From positions 1 to 14,046 of the forward strand of contig JALFLX010000079.1 of the NCBI GenBank assembly GCA_022774485.1: a DNA stretch of 14,046 nt, written 5' to 3'. The notes beneath the pieces are model-generated. The model worked only from the letters and a program-made list of their open reading frames with translations. It did no database searches and was not told the origin of the DNA. Position numbers and translations under genes: made by a program. How positions within the stretch are numbered: the stretch's first letter is position 1; the number at the start of each line of letters is the position of its first letter. The stretch is from Bacilli bacterium (lineage in GTDB: Bacteria > Bacillota_I > Bacilli_A > RFN20 > CAG-288). Shown here piece after piece: positions 1 to 5,979 of the stretch.

Positions 1-40
1 TTCTTCCTCCTCTCGCTCCTCTTCTTCCGAATTTAGTTTC

Positions 41-79
41 AAAAAAAGCACGGTGTACTACATTGTTCATCGTGCTTTT
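41..79 (-). terminator. Intrinsic terminator after the SpoU methyltransferase
   Basis: Inverted repeat AAAAGCACG / CGTGCTTTT (arms about 44-52 and 71-79, three further pairs inside with one G-U). On the minus strand the hairpin is followed by seven T residues, and it begins 4 nt after the stop of the methyltransferase gene. The plus strand has a shorter T run (4), so weak activity in that direction is possible. Confidence 0.85.
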
Positions 80-83
80 CTCT

Positions 84-791
84 TCATCTGTTTTTCTGAA
101 TCTTCAACTGATAGAGCGCCACTGCAATCGAAGTGGTCAAATTTAAACTGTCCACCTCATCAGACTGTTCGATTCTGACATTGTGCTCGTTGTAGATAGA
201 AGGTGGTAATCCAGTCGCCTCATTGCCAAACACAAGGGAACAAGGTGAGACAAATATCGTCTCTGCTAGAGGTGTAGACTTTTGTAAGACAAACGGATAA
301 CAGGTGCGATGATATTCTCTTAAATACGCTTCATAGCTCTCAAATTCTTGAATTCTAATCTTGAAGATTGCACCCATAGAAGCTCGGACTGTTTTCGGAT
401 TGAATTTATCTGCACACGGTTTAATCAAAGCCAAATCGTGACATCCAAAGGCTAAGAGTGTTCTCATCGCGTTGCCGAGATTTCCCATATCGCTCGGGTT
501 GACCATCACCAGGTGATCCTGATTTGGATCAAGATGATCTTCAAATTTTGAGAAGACACCTAAGACATGCGCATTCTCTTTTGTCTTCGCGATCGAAAAC
601 GCCTTGTCAGAAGTGATAATCATATCGCTTGGAAGCAGGTTCACAAGCTTTTTATAACCATCGCTTAAAAGCGCATCTTGGCTCACATAGACGCATTTTA
701 AAGACTCTCTCTTATGCTGAATCAGCTCAAATGTCGGGAAGAATCCCTCGATGTAAGAATATGGTAAATCTTTGCTGTAAGCTTTAATCAT
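84..791 (-). CDS. SpoU/TrmH-family RNA 2'-O-methyltransferase
   Basis: Predicted SAM-dependent RNA ribose 2'-O-methyltransferase of the SPOUT class (235 aa, cytoplasmic). The three SpoU motifs are visible: motif 1 NPSDMGNLGNAMR at residues 98-110 with Asn and Arg, motif 2 LVFGNEATGLP at 186-196 with the catalytic-loop Glu, and motif 3 SLNLTTSIAVALYQ at 215-228 forming the trefoil-knot SAM site. The first ~95 residues are a poorly conserved N-terminal domain, as in rRNA-type SpoU enzymes. The target (23S rRNA or tRNA) cannot be told from sequence. It lies 31 nt downstream of the rpsR terminator on the same strand. No Shine-Dalgarno precedes the ATG; a TACAAT hexamer (798-803) ends 6 nt upstream, so the mRNA may be leaderless or produced by read-through from rpsR. 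Confidence 0.9.
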   Translation of the reverse strand: MIKAYSKDLPYSYIEGFFPTFELIQHKRESLKCVYVSQDALLSDGYKKLVNLLPSDMIITSDKAFSIAKTKENAHVLGVFSKFEDHLDPNQDHLVMVNPSDMGNLGNAMRTLLAFGCHDLALIKPCADKFNPKTVRASMGAIFKIRIQEFESYEAYLREYHRTCYPFVLQKSTPLAETIFVSPCSLVFGNEATGLPPSIYNEHNVRIEQSDEVDSLNLTTSIAVALYQLKIQKNR

Positions 792-797
792 GATGAT

Positions 798-803
798 ATT
801 GTA
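798..803 (-). promoter_or_regulatory. Possible -10 element of the methyltransferase gene
   Basis: TACAAT on the minus strand, ending 6 nt before the ATG at 791. The position 17 bp further upstream is TTTTTC, the U-tract of the rpsR terminator, a poor -35. If active, transcription would start at or next to the start codon. The match is moderate and the -35 is weak. Confidence 0.35.
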
Positions 804-821
804 ATCTTTTCATAGGCGAAG

Positions 822-854
822 AAAAAGCCCCGGTTGATGTGGACCGAGGCGTTT
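822..854 (-). terminator. Intrinsic terminator of the rpsF-ssb-rpsR operon
   Basis: On the minus strand GCCTCGGT / ACCGGGGC form an 8-bp stem (one G-U) around an 8-nt loop, followed by TTTTTC. It starts 16 nt after the rpsR stop codon and separates the ribosomal operon from the methyltransferase gene. Confidence 0.85.
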
Positions 855-865
855 TGTTCTGATAA

Positions 866-1090
866 TTAGTCAGCGACGTAAGGCAAGAGAGCCATGAATC
901 TAGCGCGCTTGATGGCGACAGCTAACATTCTCTGATATTTGCTGCAGGTGCCAGTGATTCTTCTAGGAGTGATCTTTCCGGAAGGAGAGATGTACTTCTT
1001 GAGAAGCTCGACATCCTTGTAGTCGATATAAGAGATGTGATTCTTGGTAAAATAGCAAACTTTCTTGCGAGGTTTTACTCTACGGAACAT
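866..1090 (-). CDS. rpsR: 30S ribosomal protein S18
   Basis: Small-subunit protein S18, 74 aa, which forms a heterodimer with S6 on the 16S rRNA platform. The sequence has the family hallmark: Lys/Arg-rich N-terminus, YIDYKDVELLKKYIS, then PRRITGTCSKYQRMLAVAIKRAR and the C-terminal FMALLPYV. Length is normal for Firmicutes S18. The ATG at 1088-1090 follows GAAAGGAT with about 7 nt spacing. It is the third gene of rpsF-ssb-rpsR, 36 nt after ssb, and is followed directly by a terminator, so rplI is not in this operon. Regulation is probably from the rpsF promoter and leader. Confidence 0.98.
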   Translation of the reverse strand: MFRRVKPRKKVCYFTKNHISYIDYKDVELLKKYISPSGKITPRRITGTCSKYQRMLAVAIKRARFMALLPYVAD

Positions 1091-1126
1091 TCGATTTATC
1101 CTTTCCGCTCAGCTTTGAGGCCAAGC

Positions 1127-1561
1127 TTAGAACGGCATATCATCGTCAGAAGCATCGATGCCCTCATGGGCGATACCCTGATCCGATGTGGATCCGCTCT
1201 CAGACGGCGAGAAAGAATCGACATCGTCAGCGACACTCTTCTTTTCTAAGAACTGAACAGACTCAGCGACGACTTCGACAACAGAGCGCTTGGCGCCGCT
1301 GCGGGGGTCCTCATAAGAACGCTGATTGAGTCTGCCATCCACACCGACCAAAGAGCCTTTGGCGCAGTATTTGGTGACATTCTCCGCTGTTTTGTTCCAG
1401 CAAGTGCAAGGGATGTAGCTTGTGGTGCGATCACCACCATTTCTTGTCATGTTATCAATCGCGATAGTGAACGAAGTGACAGAAGCACCAGAAGTGGTTT
1501 TCTTCAACTCCGGATCGCGAACGATTCTACCGACTAAGACGACACGATTTAATCCAGCCAT
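1127..1561 (-). CDS. ssb: Single-stranded DNA-binding protein
   Basis: Binds and protects ssDNA during replication, recombination and repair; 144 aa. The OB-fold spans about residues 1-106 (MAGLNRVVLVGRI, then SFTIAIDNM, the YIPCTCWNKTAENV strand region, VDGRLNQRSYED). It is followed by a flexible Ser/Asp-rich linker and the acidic C-terminal tip DDDMPF, which in this family recruits partners such as RecO, PriA and RecG. The start is chosen because AAAGGAG lies upstream and MAGLNRVVLVG is the normal N-terminus. It sits between rpsF (27-nt gap) and rpsR (36-nt gap), the standard Firmicutes arrangement that couples SSB supply to ribosomal protein synthesis. Confidence 0.98.
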   Translation of the reverse strand: MAGLNRVVLVGRIVRDPELKKTTSGASVTSFTIAIDNMTRNGGDRTTSYIPCTCWNKTAENVTKYCAKGSLVGVDGRLNQRSYEDPRSGAKRSVVEVVAESVQFLEKKSVADDVDSFSPSESGSTSDQGIAHEGIDASDDDMPF

Positions 1562-1588
1562 AATCCTTTTTTCTCCTTTTCTGTGGTT

Positions 1589-1876
1589 TTAGTTGTGAGC
1601 GACGGTGATAAGGAATCTCAATACCTTGGAATCAAGAGCGACAATTCTGTTGAATTCGCTGACAGCCTTAGGCTCAGCGGTGAAGTTGACCACGACATAG
1701 TAGCCCTTCATCTGCTTCTTGATTTCATAAGCAAGGCCTCTCAAACCCCACTCGTTGACACCGGTGATCTTTCCGCCGTTGTCGGTGAGAATCTTCTGGA
1801 GCGCAGCATTTTCAGCTTTGATCGCATCTTCAGCAAGATCGGGCATGAGAATGTACATGAGTTCGTAATTTTTCAT
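1589..1876 (-). CDS. rpsF: 30S ribosomal protein S6
   Basis: Small-subunit protein S6, 95 aa, binding 16S rRNA together with S18. N-terminal KNYELMYILMPD, the NGGKITGVNEWGLRGLAYEIKKQMKGYYVVVNF core and the C-terminal DSKVLRFLITV are typical. The start is supported by a strong GGGAGG Shine-Dalgarno at 1886-1891, 9 nt upstream. First gene of the rpsF-ssb-rpsR operon, with its own well-spaced promoter and an approximately 80-nt leader that can fold, probably an S6:S18 feedback site. Confidence 0.98.
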   Translation of the reverse strand: MKNYELMYILMPDLAEDAIKAENAALQKILTDNGGKITGVNEWGLRGLAYEIKKQMKGYYVVVNFTAEPKAVSEFNRIVALDSKVLRFLITVAHN

Positions 1877-1891
1877 GCGGTTATACCTCCC

Positions 1892-1960
1892 TATGGTCTT
1901 TCGGCCGACTCTACATCAGGAATCGGCAAGAAAGTATATGGTCCTGAAAAAAGACCTGTG
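1892..1960 (-). ncRNA. Candidate S6:S18 autoregulatory leader of rpsF
   Basis: In the rpsF 5' leader (minus strand) GGTCTTT (complement of 1950-1956) can pair with AAAGACC (complement of 1895-1901), closing a domain that ends just before the GGGAGG ribosome binding site. Inside, GCCGA and TCGGC form a second hairpin, and CCG lies directly 5' of the AAAGACC arm. The described S6:S18 mRNA element is a helix with a conserved unpaired CCG trinucleotide, which this layout resembles. The pairings are read directly; the function is inferred from family knowledge. Confidence 0.5.
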
Positions 1961-1963
1961 GTT

Positions 1964-1992
1964 AGTATAATAGAATAATTACTTTAAGTAAA
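1964..1992 (-). promoter_or_regulatory. Promoter of rpsF-ssb-rpsR
   Basis: Minus-strand TTTACT (-35, 1987-1992), 17-bp spacer, TATACT (-10, 1964-1969). The predicted start is near 1957, giving a leader of about 80 nt. A 13-bp palindrome TTACTTTAAGTAA (1979-1991) overlaps the -35, which may or may not be an operator. Confidence 0.75.
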
Positions 1993-2046
1993 GAAAAACT
2001 TTATCACTGCCTCCTACTTTATATTGGAGTACAAAAAAAGGAATTT

Positions 2047-2370
2047 TCAGCAAAAAGATAATTTTTCACACCGCTCAATTCCAAGCAGGTCATCAAAAGA
2101 GATAATAGAGCCTTCACATTTGATAATTCGATCGATTTCATCCACGGATATAAACACCTCGGTACGAACAGAAATCTGACCGTCATAGAAGAAGCGGATA
2201 CGGATGATATCCCCTCTTGAGAGAGAAACTAACATCGCGTTGATATCTTCTACTTCATCGGAAGAAAGTTCTGGCTTTTCAACCTTCACTTTCTCTTTGC
2301 GGTGTTTCTCTAACACGCGGTATTGACCGTTGAGTGATTTGAACGGCTGCCATTTCATCATTCCTCTCAT
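2047..2370 (-). CDS. YolD-like protein partner of the Y-family polymerase
   Basis: Small protein, 107 aa, of the YolD-like family (found beside UvrX/YqjW-type polymerases in Bacilli, and sometimes discussed as a UmuD stand-in). The family N-terminus RGMMKWQPFKSL is present, followed by a variable basic stretch (residues 18-34) and a beta-rich region (DIIRIRFFYDGQISVRTEVFIS). I chose the ATG at 2368-2370 rather than the in-frame start 22 codons upstream: it overlaps the polymerase stop as ATGA, has AGGAGG 9 nt upstream, and gives the family's usual N-terminus. Translational coupling to the polymerase is likely. No terminator is evident before the rpsF promoter about 55 nt downstream. Confidence 0.85.
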   Translation of the reverse strand: MRGMMKWQPFKSLNGQYRVLEKHRKEKVKVEKPELSSDEVEDINAMLVSLSRGDIIRIRFFYDGQISVRTEVFISVDEIDRIIKCEGSIISFDDLLGIERCEKLSFC

Positions 2371-3626
2371 GCGTGATGTCCTCCTATCTGATTTTGTCTT
2401 GTGATAAATGTTGAAGAGAAGCTGAGTGCCGAACAAGGCATCGCCTTCTCTGTGCCGTATTTCTTTCGGATTGAAAGAAGCGTTTTATCAAGCTTTCGAA
2501 TCCGATAATCTTCCTCTGCATTTTCAAAGATACTCATCTGATACGCTCCCTCTTCAGAGACATCAAGAGCGATAAGATTGATGGTGCGGAAGAGAAGATC
2601 TTTTGGGAGTATCAGAGATAAGTACTGCTGAATAAAATCTTTCCCTACTTTTTCAAAAGAGTTTGTCGGGGTGAAAAAAGAAGCTTTTAGTGAGAATCCT
2701 TGGTGTTCTTTATCTCCCAAGTAAAGCAAGAACTCACGGCTAGTCACCCCCTCTTCGATCATGCGATCAGAAAGCTCGATGACCATATCCTGAATTAGAA
2801 CCGGAATCTCAGAGGGCTCATAATCTCTCAAGAGAACCTGACCTGCGCTCAAGGAATGGTTTTGAGAAGTGTAGGATTCCTGCAACAAAGCATCATCATA
2901 ACCTAAGGAGTGATAGTAAATTTCCTCCCCGATTACGCCGAGTTTCCGCTTGAGAAACTTCGGATCAGAGACGGCGATATCACCGACTGTGTAAAATCCC
3001 ATTTTATTTAGTCTTTTCTCAAGTTGTTTTCCAATTCCCCACATCTTACTCAAAGGTTTTACGGTCCACAAATGTTCCGGAATAGAAGAGTAGTCCCACT
3101 CTGCTAAGAAGTCTTTATTCCGCTTGGCTTCCACATCCATACAAGCCTTTGCCATAAAGAGGTTAAGCCCGATCCCCGCAGTGACAACAAGACCAGTTCT
3201 CGCCCGGATCTGGCGGATGATTTTCTGCGCGTACGACTTCGGAGTGTCATTGTTTCTCTTCAAATAATTCGTCACATCTAGGAATGATTCATCGATTGAA
3301 TAGACAAACAAGTCCGCCTCGCTCACAAATTCTAAGTAAATATCATTCACCTTGGCTGATACCTCTAAGTATCGTTTCATCTTCGGCATCGCGATAATAA
3401 GCCCAGGAATGTCTTTAGGAACCTCAGAGAGCCGACAGCGGGAAGGAACATGATATTTCTCTTTGATGAAAGGAGAAGCTGCTAAAACAATCGTACCATC
3501 CCCTCTTGATTCATCAGCGACCACAAGCGGAGTTGAAAAAGGATCCAACCCTCGGTCGAGACACTCCACCGAGGCGTAAAAAGACTTGAGATCGATAGCT
3601 AAAATATTCCGGTCGATTCGTTTCAT
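2367..3626 (-). CDS. Y-family translesion DNA polymerase (UmuC/UvrX-like)
   Basis: Error-prone DNA polymerase that bypasses template lesions, 419 aa. Palm/fingers: AIDLKSFYASVE at 10-21, with metal-binding Asp12 and a Tyr (Tyr17) at the steric-gate position as in UmuC-type enzymes; YSIDESFLDV at 109-118 supplies the catalytic Asp112/Glu113; GIGLNLFMAK at 151-160. The thumb HhH is WGIGKQLEKRLNKMG (196-210) and the little finger follows to about residue 355. QMSIF at 363-367 fits a beta-clamp binding peptide. The downstream YolD gene overlaps by ATGA, which supports the UvrX/UmuC clade over DinB. The start has no Shine-Dalgarno; TACAAT (3633-3638) lies 6 nt upstream. No LexA-type box was recognised, so SOS control is not shown. 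Confidence 0.95.
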   Translation of the reverse strand: MKRIDRNILAIDLKSFYASVECLDRGLDPFSTPLVVADESRGDGTIVLAASPFIKEKYHVPSRCRLSEVPKDIPGLIIAMPKMKRYLEVSAKVNDIYLEFVSEADLFVYSIDESFLDVTNYLKRNNDTPKSYAQKIIRQIRARTGLVVTAGIGLNLFMAKACMDVEAKRNKDFLAEWDYSSIPEHLWTVKPLSKMWGIGKQLEKRLNKMGFYTVGDIAVSDPKFLKRKLGVIGEEIYYHSLGYDDALLQESYTSQNHSLSAGQVLLRDYEPSEIPVLIQDMVIELSDRMIEEGVTSREFLLYLGDKEHQGFSLKASFFTPTNSFEKVGKDFIQQYLSLILPKDLLFRTINLIALDVSEEGAYQMSIFENAEEDYRIRKLDKTLLSIRKKYGTEKAMPCSALSFSSTFITRQNQIGGHHA

Positions 3627-3632
3627 GCCTGT

Positions 3633-3638
3633 ATTGTA
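3633..3638 (-). promoter_or_regulatory. Possible -10 element of the Y-family polymerase gene
   Basis: Minus-strand TACAAT ends 6 nt upstream of the polymerase ATG, with no convincing -35 at 17 bp. An alternative is TTGGTT-16 bp-TACAAA about 15 nt further upstream. Either way the untranslated leader would be very short or absent and no ribosome binding site is visible. Confidence 0.35.
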
Positions 3639-3787
3639 TCCGCAATTTTTGTAATCCGGAGGAAAAAGTAACCAACTTGAAAACAGGAGACGATATAAAT
3701 ATGTAGCAATTTTCCACCGTTTTAAACACTCCTACCAAAAAGAAAATAGAGTTGTCACTTCAAAAGAAAAAGCGAGAAAACATTGAC

Positions 3788-3842
3788 AATATTTTCTACA
3801 TAATAACATGCAAAATGTTCATTATTTCATAGCCAAAATATT
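3788..3842. repeat. 55-bp AT-rich imperfect inverted repeat in a divergent intergenic region
   Basis: Two nested arm pairs: AATATTTT (3788-3795) with AAAATATT (3835-3842), and ATAATAACAT (3800-3809) with ATGTT-C-ATTAT (3815-3825, one bulged C), around a 5-nt centre. A run of seven T (3844-3850) follows on the plus strand. It lies in the 278-bp gap between the divergently transcribed polymerase and folate genes, 27 bp upstream of the -35 of the latter. It could be a shared operator, a small-RNA terminator, or just AT-rich folding. The rest of the gap holds only promoters that I can see. Confidence 0.6.
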
Positions 3843-3868
3843 ATTTTTTTCATAAAAGCTCTTTCATA

Positions 3869-3896
3869 TTGAAACATTTTTTAGCTTTGTTATGAT
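3869..3896 (+). promoter_or_regulatory. Promoter of the 5-formyl-THF cyclo-ligase gene
   Basis: TTGAAA (3869-3874), 16-bp spacer, TATGAT (3891-3896). The -10 ends only 8 nt before the ATG at 3905, so transcription should begin at or within a base or two of the start codon. No Shine-Dalgarno is present. This is the clearest leaderless candidate in the window. Confidence 0.75.
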
Positions 3897-3904
3897 ATGC
3901 GGGT

Positions 3905-4438
3905 ATGGAAATTAAAGAGATACGTAAAGAGCTTATCGCAAAGCGTGAGCAGCTATCTCCTTCTGTCATCAGAGAGTCATCGATTACGATGACCCAAGAC
4001 CTACTCAATCATCCGCAATTCCAACAATTCGATACGATCTATATTTATCTTCCTGTCCGTAATGAAATCGATACTTCTTATCTGATTACGAAGGCGCTGC
4101 AAGCCAACAAGACCGTCGCCGTCCCGGTGATCCTCAGCAAGGAGGATATGGTTTTTCAAAAAATCAACGGAACAGGGAAGTACCACGAAGATCGTTATCA
4201 TATCTTAGAACCTGTCTACGATCCAAAAAGCGTCATCGACCGCCCTGGTTTGATGATTGTCCCCTTAGTCGGTTTCTCTGGCCGCCGCCGCATCGGATAT
4301 GGAGGCCAGTACTTCAACAATTATCTCAAGCACCGCAAGAACCTATATACCATCGGTGTCGGATATCAGTTCCAGTCTATCCCTGAGCTTCCAGAAGATG
4401 ATCGAGATATCCTATTAAACGAAATCCGCGCATACTGA
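3905..4438 (+). CDS. 5-formyltetrahydrofolate cyclo-ligase family protein
   Basis: Member of the 5-FTHF cyclo-ligase (methenyl-THF synthetase) family, which uses ATP to convert 5-formyl-THF to 5,10-methenyl-THF and so returns this storage form to one-carbon metabolism; 177 aa, cytoplasmic. Family signs: basic N-terminal helix (KEIRKELIAKREQL), YIYLPVRNEIDT at 46-57 with the conserved Glu of the folate site, and the C-terminal signature region IVPLVGFSGRRRIGYGGQYF (118-137) followed by ELPEDDRDILLNEI near the end. The signature deviates from the usual form: the Asp after Phe is absent and the usual YYDR is YFNN. The gene stands alone between its promoter and a terminator. Function is likely, but the altered loop leaves room for weak or changed activity. 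Confidence 0.85.
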   Translation: MEIKEIRKELIAKREQLSPSVIRESSITMTQDLLNHPQFQQFDTIYIYLPVRNEIDTSYLITKALQANKTVAVPVILSKEDMVFQKINGTGKYHEDRYHILEPVYDPKSVIDRPGLMIVPLVGFSGRRRIGYGGQYFNNYLKHRKNLYTIGVGYQFQSIPELPEDDRDILLNEIRAY

Positions 4439-4441
4439 ATC

Positions 4442-4465
4442 GCAGCGTGAAAACGCTGCTTTTTT
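4442..4465 (+). terminator. Intrinsic terminator after the folate gene
   Basis: Perfect 7-bp stem GCAGCGT / ACGCTGC with a GAAA tetraloop, followed by six T, starting 3 nt after the stop codon. Confidence 0.95.
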
Positions 4466-4471
4466 ACTTTC

Positions 4472-4493
4472 AAAAAAGTCCCACAAGGGGACT
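4472..4493 (-). terminator. Intrinsic terminator after the guanylate kinase-like gene
   Basis: On the minus strand AGTCCC / GGGACT forms a 6-bp stem with a 5-nt loop and is followed by TTTTT. It starts 3 nt after the stop codon, so the convergent genes each have their own terminator in a 58-bp gap. Confidence 0.9.
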
Positions 4494-4496
4494 GAA

Positions 4497-5072
4497 TCAA
4501 TCATTTCTAGATTCTTCGAAATCGATGCCGCGCTGCTTTAAGATCTCAAGATACTTCTGATAAATGAACTGAGAGACAGAGGCGAGGTCATGTTTCTTGG
4601 TATCGACATTGACATCGATCATCTTCACCATCTCATCGGTCAAGAAGAAAGAGCCTTTATCATTCTGAATTCTCGCTTCAACCTTGACAGGATCATCTCC
4701 TCTTTGGAGCATTCTCTGTCGACAGGTCTCCTCATCGAGATTCATGAAGAACAAGACAATCTTCGGGTCTCCGAATGACTTATAAGTCTTCGCACCCTCA
4801 AGCTCGACTGCCATGCATTTGTCGATACGAACTTCTTTTCTGCTAGTTCCATAATAATTACCGTTATAAAAAACAGTCTCGACGAATTCATCGTTCTCTT
4901 TCATTTTCATGAACTCTTCTTTTGTGACAAAGTGGTAATCGACATCGTTCTTCTCACCCACACGCATCGCACGTGTCGTGTGTGTGACAACTTTACGAAT
5001 TCCAAAATGCTCTTGTAGATATAGGCAAGTCGCCGTCTTCCCGGAAGCGGATGGACCCGTGATAACAATCAT
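4497..5072 (-). CDS. Guanylate kinase family protein
   Basis: Predicted ATP:GMP phosphotransferase of the guanylate kinase fold, 191 aa. The P-loop GPSASGKT is at 6-13; the GMP-binding region THTTRAMRVGEKNDVDYHFV follows from about residue 30 (with the TTR of the family), then FVETVFYNGNYYGTS; the late RCR-type QRMLQRGD (about 129-136) holds the lid arginines. Differences from typical Gmk are the P-loop (usually GPSGxGK) and ELEGA in place of the usual D-V-x-G-A motif. It may therefore be either the housekeeping Gmk or a divergent paralogue; the window does not show whether another copy exists. The start is fixed by AGGAGG 7 nt before the ATG. Confidence 0.85.
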   Translation of the reverse strand: MIVITGPSASGKTATCLYLQEHFGIRKVVTHTTRAMRVGEKNDVDYHFVTKEEFMKMKENDEFVETVFYNGNYYGTSRKEVRIDKCMAVELEGAKTYKSFGDPKIVLFFMNLDEETCRQRMLQRGDDPVKVEARIQNDKGSFFLTDEMVKMIDVNVDTKKHDLASVSQFIYQKYLEILKQRGIDFEESRND

Positions 5073-5123
5073 AGATAAACCTCCTGTAAATCACAGAATA
5101 GATATCAAAAAAATATTGTGTTT

Positions 5124-5152
5124 ATTTTATCGATAAGAAGGAAAGAATTCAA
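5124..5152 (-). promoter_or_regulatory. Promoter of the guanylate kinase-like gene
   Basis: Minus-strand TTGAAT (5147-5152), 17-bp spacer, TAAAAT (5124-5129). Predicted start near 5117 and leader of about 45 nt with an AGGAGG ribosome binding site. It separates this gene from the HAD phosphatase gene upstream, although no terminator is visible in the 108-bp gap, so some read-through is possible. Confidence 0.65.
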
Positions 5153-5180
5153 CAGCTTCCCTCAACCTGCAAAGTTCTCA

Positions 5181-5855
5181 TCACAATTTTTCATCGAGAA
5201 CAAGCTGTATCTCTTTCGGATTTTCAAGATAAGCAGTCGGTTTCAAATGAAAAGAAGAGAGTGTCTCAAAGCTCTGATAGCCCCATAAGACCGAATATAT
5301 TCCACCGCAATGAAGGTTTGTCGCTGTCTCAATATCTGTAGTAGAATCCCCAAAATAACACGCCTTAGAGAAATCTACATGATAGGAAGAGACTGCATCG
5401 ATAAAAGGAGTAGGATCCGGTTTTACTTTCCCACCTAACGGGATGCCGACAAGAAGTGAGAAAAGGTCTTTAGGAAAACAGCGGTTTAAAACTTCAAGCG
5501 CGATATCGTGAGGCTTGTTGGTATAGACAAAAAGAAGGATTCCTCTCCGCTTCGCCTCTAAAAGAACATCAATTAATCCATCATACGGTTTTGTCTTCAC
5601 GCAGTAATGCTGATGATAATAGGAATAATAGGTGTTGAAAACATCATCGAAAAGTTCCTCTTTCTTCCCTTTCATCGCCCTCTTGATGAGCATCACAGAG
5701 CCATTTCCAAGCATGGGGATACACTCTTTGACAGAGATCGGCTCTAAGCCGAATTGAAGCAGTGCGACATTGACACTATCGGTGATATCTTCCACAGTGG
5801 AAACGATTGTTCCATCCATATCGAAGATCAGAGATTCCGGTTTGATTTTCCTCAT
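5181..5855 (-). CDS. HAD-superfamily hydrolase, phosphoglycolate phosphatase-like
   Basis: Haloacid dehalogenase-type phosphatase, 224 aa from the chosen start. Motif I FDMDGT at 11-16 (nucleophile Asp12, acid/base Asp14), a helical cap domain of about residues 20-85, motif II Thr in YTNKP (111-115), motif III Lys145 in KVKPDP, motif IV GDSTTD at 169-174. The pattern and length match the Gph/PGP group (phosphoglycolate or similar small phosphomonoester); the substrate is not determined. I chose the ATG at 5853-5855 because GGAGG lies 6 nt upstream and the HAD core starts at once. The same frame stays open for 39 more codons upstream to an ATG at 5972, which has its own TATAAT 7 nt before it, so a 263-aa form is also possible. 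Confidence 0.88.
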   Translation of the reverse strand: MRKIKPESLIFDMDGTIVSTVEDITDSVNVALLQFGLEPISVKECIPMLGNGSVMLIKRAMKGKKEELFDDVFNTYYSYYHQHYCVKTKPYDGLIDVLLEAKRRGILLFVYTNKPHDIALEVLNRCFPKDLFSLLVGIPLGGKVKPDPTPFIDAVSSYHVDFSKACYFGDSTTDIETATNLHCGGIYSVLWGYQSFETLSSFHLKPTAYLENPKEIQLVLDEKL

Positions 5856-5880
5856 AAAAGACCTCCAAAAAAGTATCAAT

Positions 5881-5889
5881 AATATACCA
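5881..5889 (-). promoter_or_regulatory. Possible extended -10 promoter for the HAD gene
   Basis: Minus-strand TGGTATATT, a TGn-extended -10, whose -10 (5881-5886) ends 25 nt before the GGAGG-led start at 5855. No good -35 is seen, as is usual for extended -10 promoters. It would produce the short form only. Confidence 0.4.
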
Positions 5890-5899
5890 CAAAACGCCC

Positions 5900-5972
5900 C
5901 CTGATTTTCGCTTTGATTTTCCGCGCGGTTTTTCGCCGAAATTTTCGCGTGATTTTTCACGTTGTTTTTCAT
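5900..5972 (-). repeat. Six degenerate 12-bp tandem units
   Basis: Minus strand, units: ATGAAAAACAAC, GTGAAAAATCAC, GCGAAAATTTCG, GCGAAAAACCGC, GCGGAAAATCAA, AGCGAAAATCAG. The common core is GNGAAAAnnC. Two units are small dyads (GTGA-AAAA-TCAC and CGAAA-ATTTCG). The repeat is in frame with the HAD gene and would encode the tetrapeptides MKNN, VKNH, AKIS, AKNR, AENQ, SENQ. It may be a leader of small A-loop hairpins or a repetitive N-terminal extension. It occupies part of the 328-bp gap between the HAD and potA coding regions. Confidence 0.7.
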
Positions 5973-5979
5973 TTTTAAA

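Noticed and set aside
1..40. Acidic (Glu-rich) minus-strand frame or a ribosome site for a gene beyond the left edge
   Set aside because: The minus strand has GAGGAGG near the edge after a terminator, so a gene may start outside the window, but 40 bases are too few to support a call.
2030..2050. Terminator between the YolD-like gene and rpsF
   Set aside because: A T-run exists on the minus strand, but the GAAAATT-type repeats before it are direct, not inverted; the CTCC/GGAG hairpin lies after the T-run, in the wrong order.
3660..3790. SOS/LexA operator upstream of the polymerase
   Set aside because: No CGAAC-N4-GTTCG-like dyad was found; the dyad at 3788-3842 does not resemble it.
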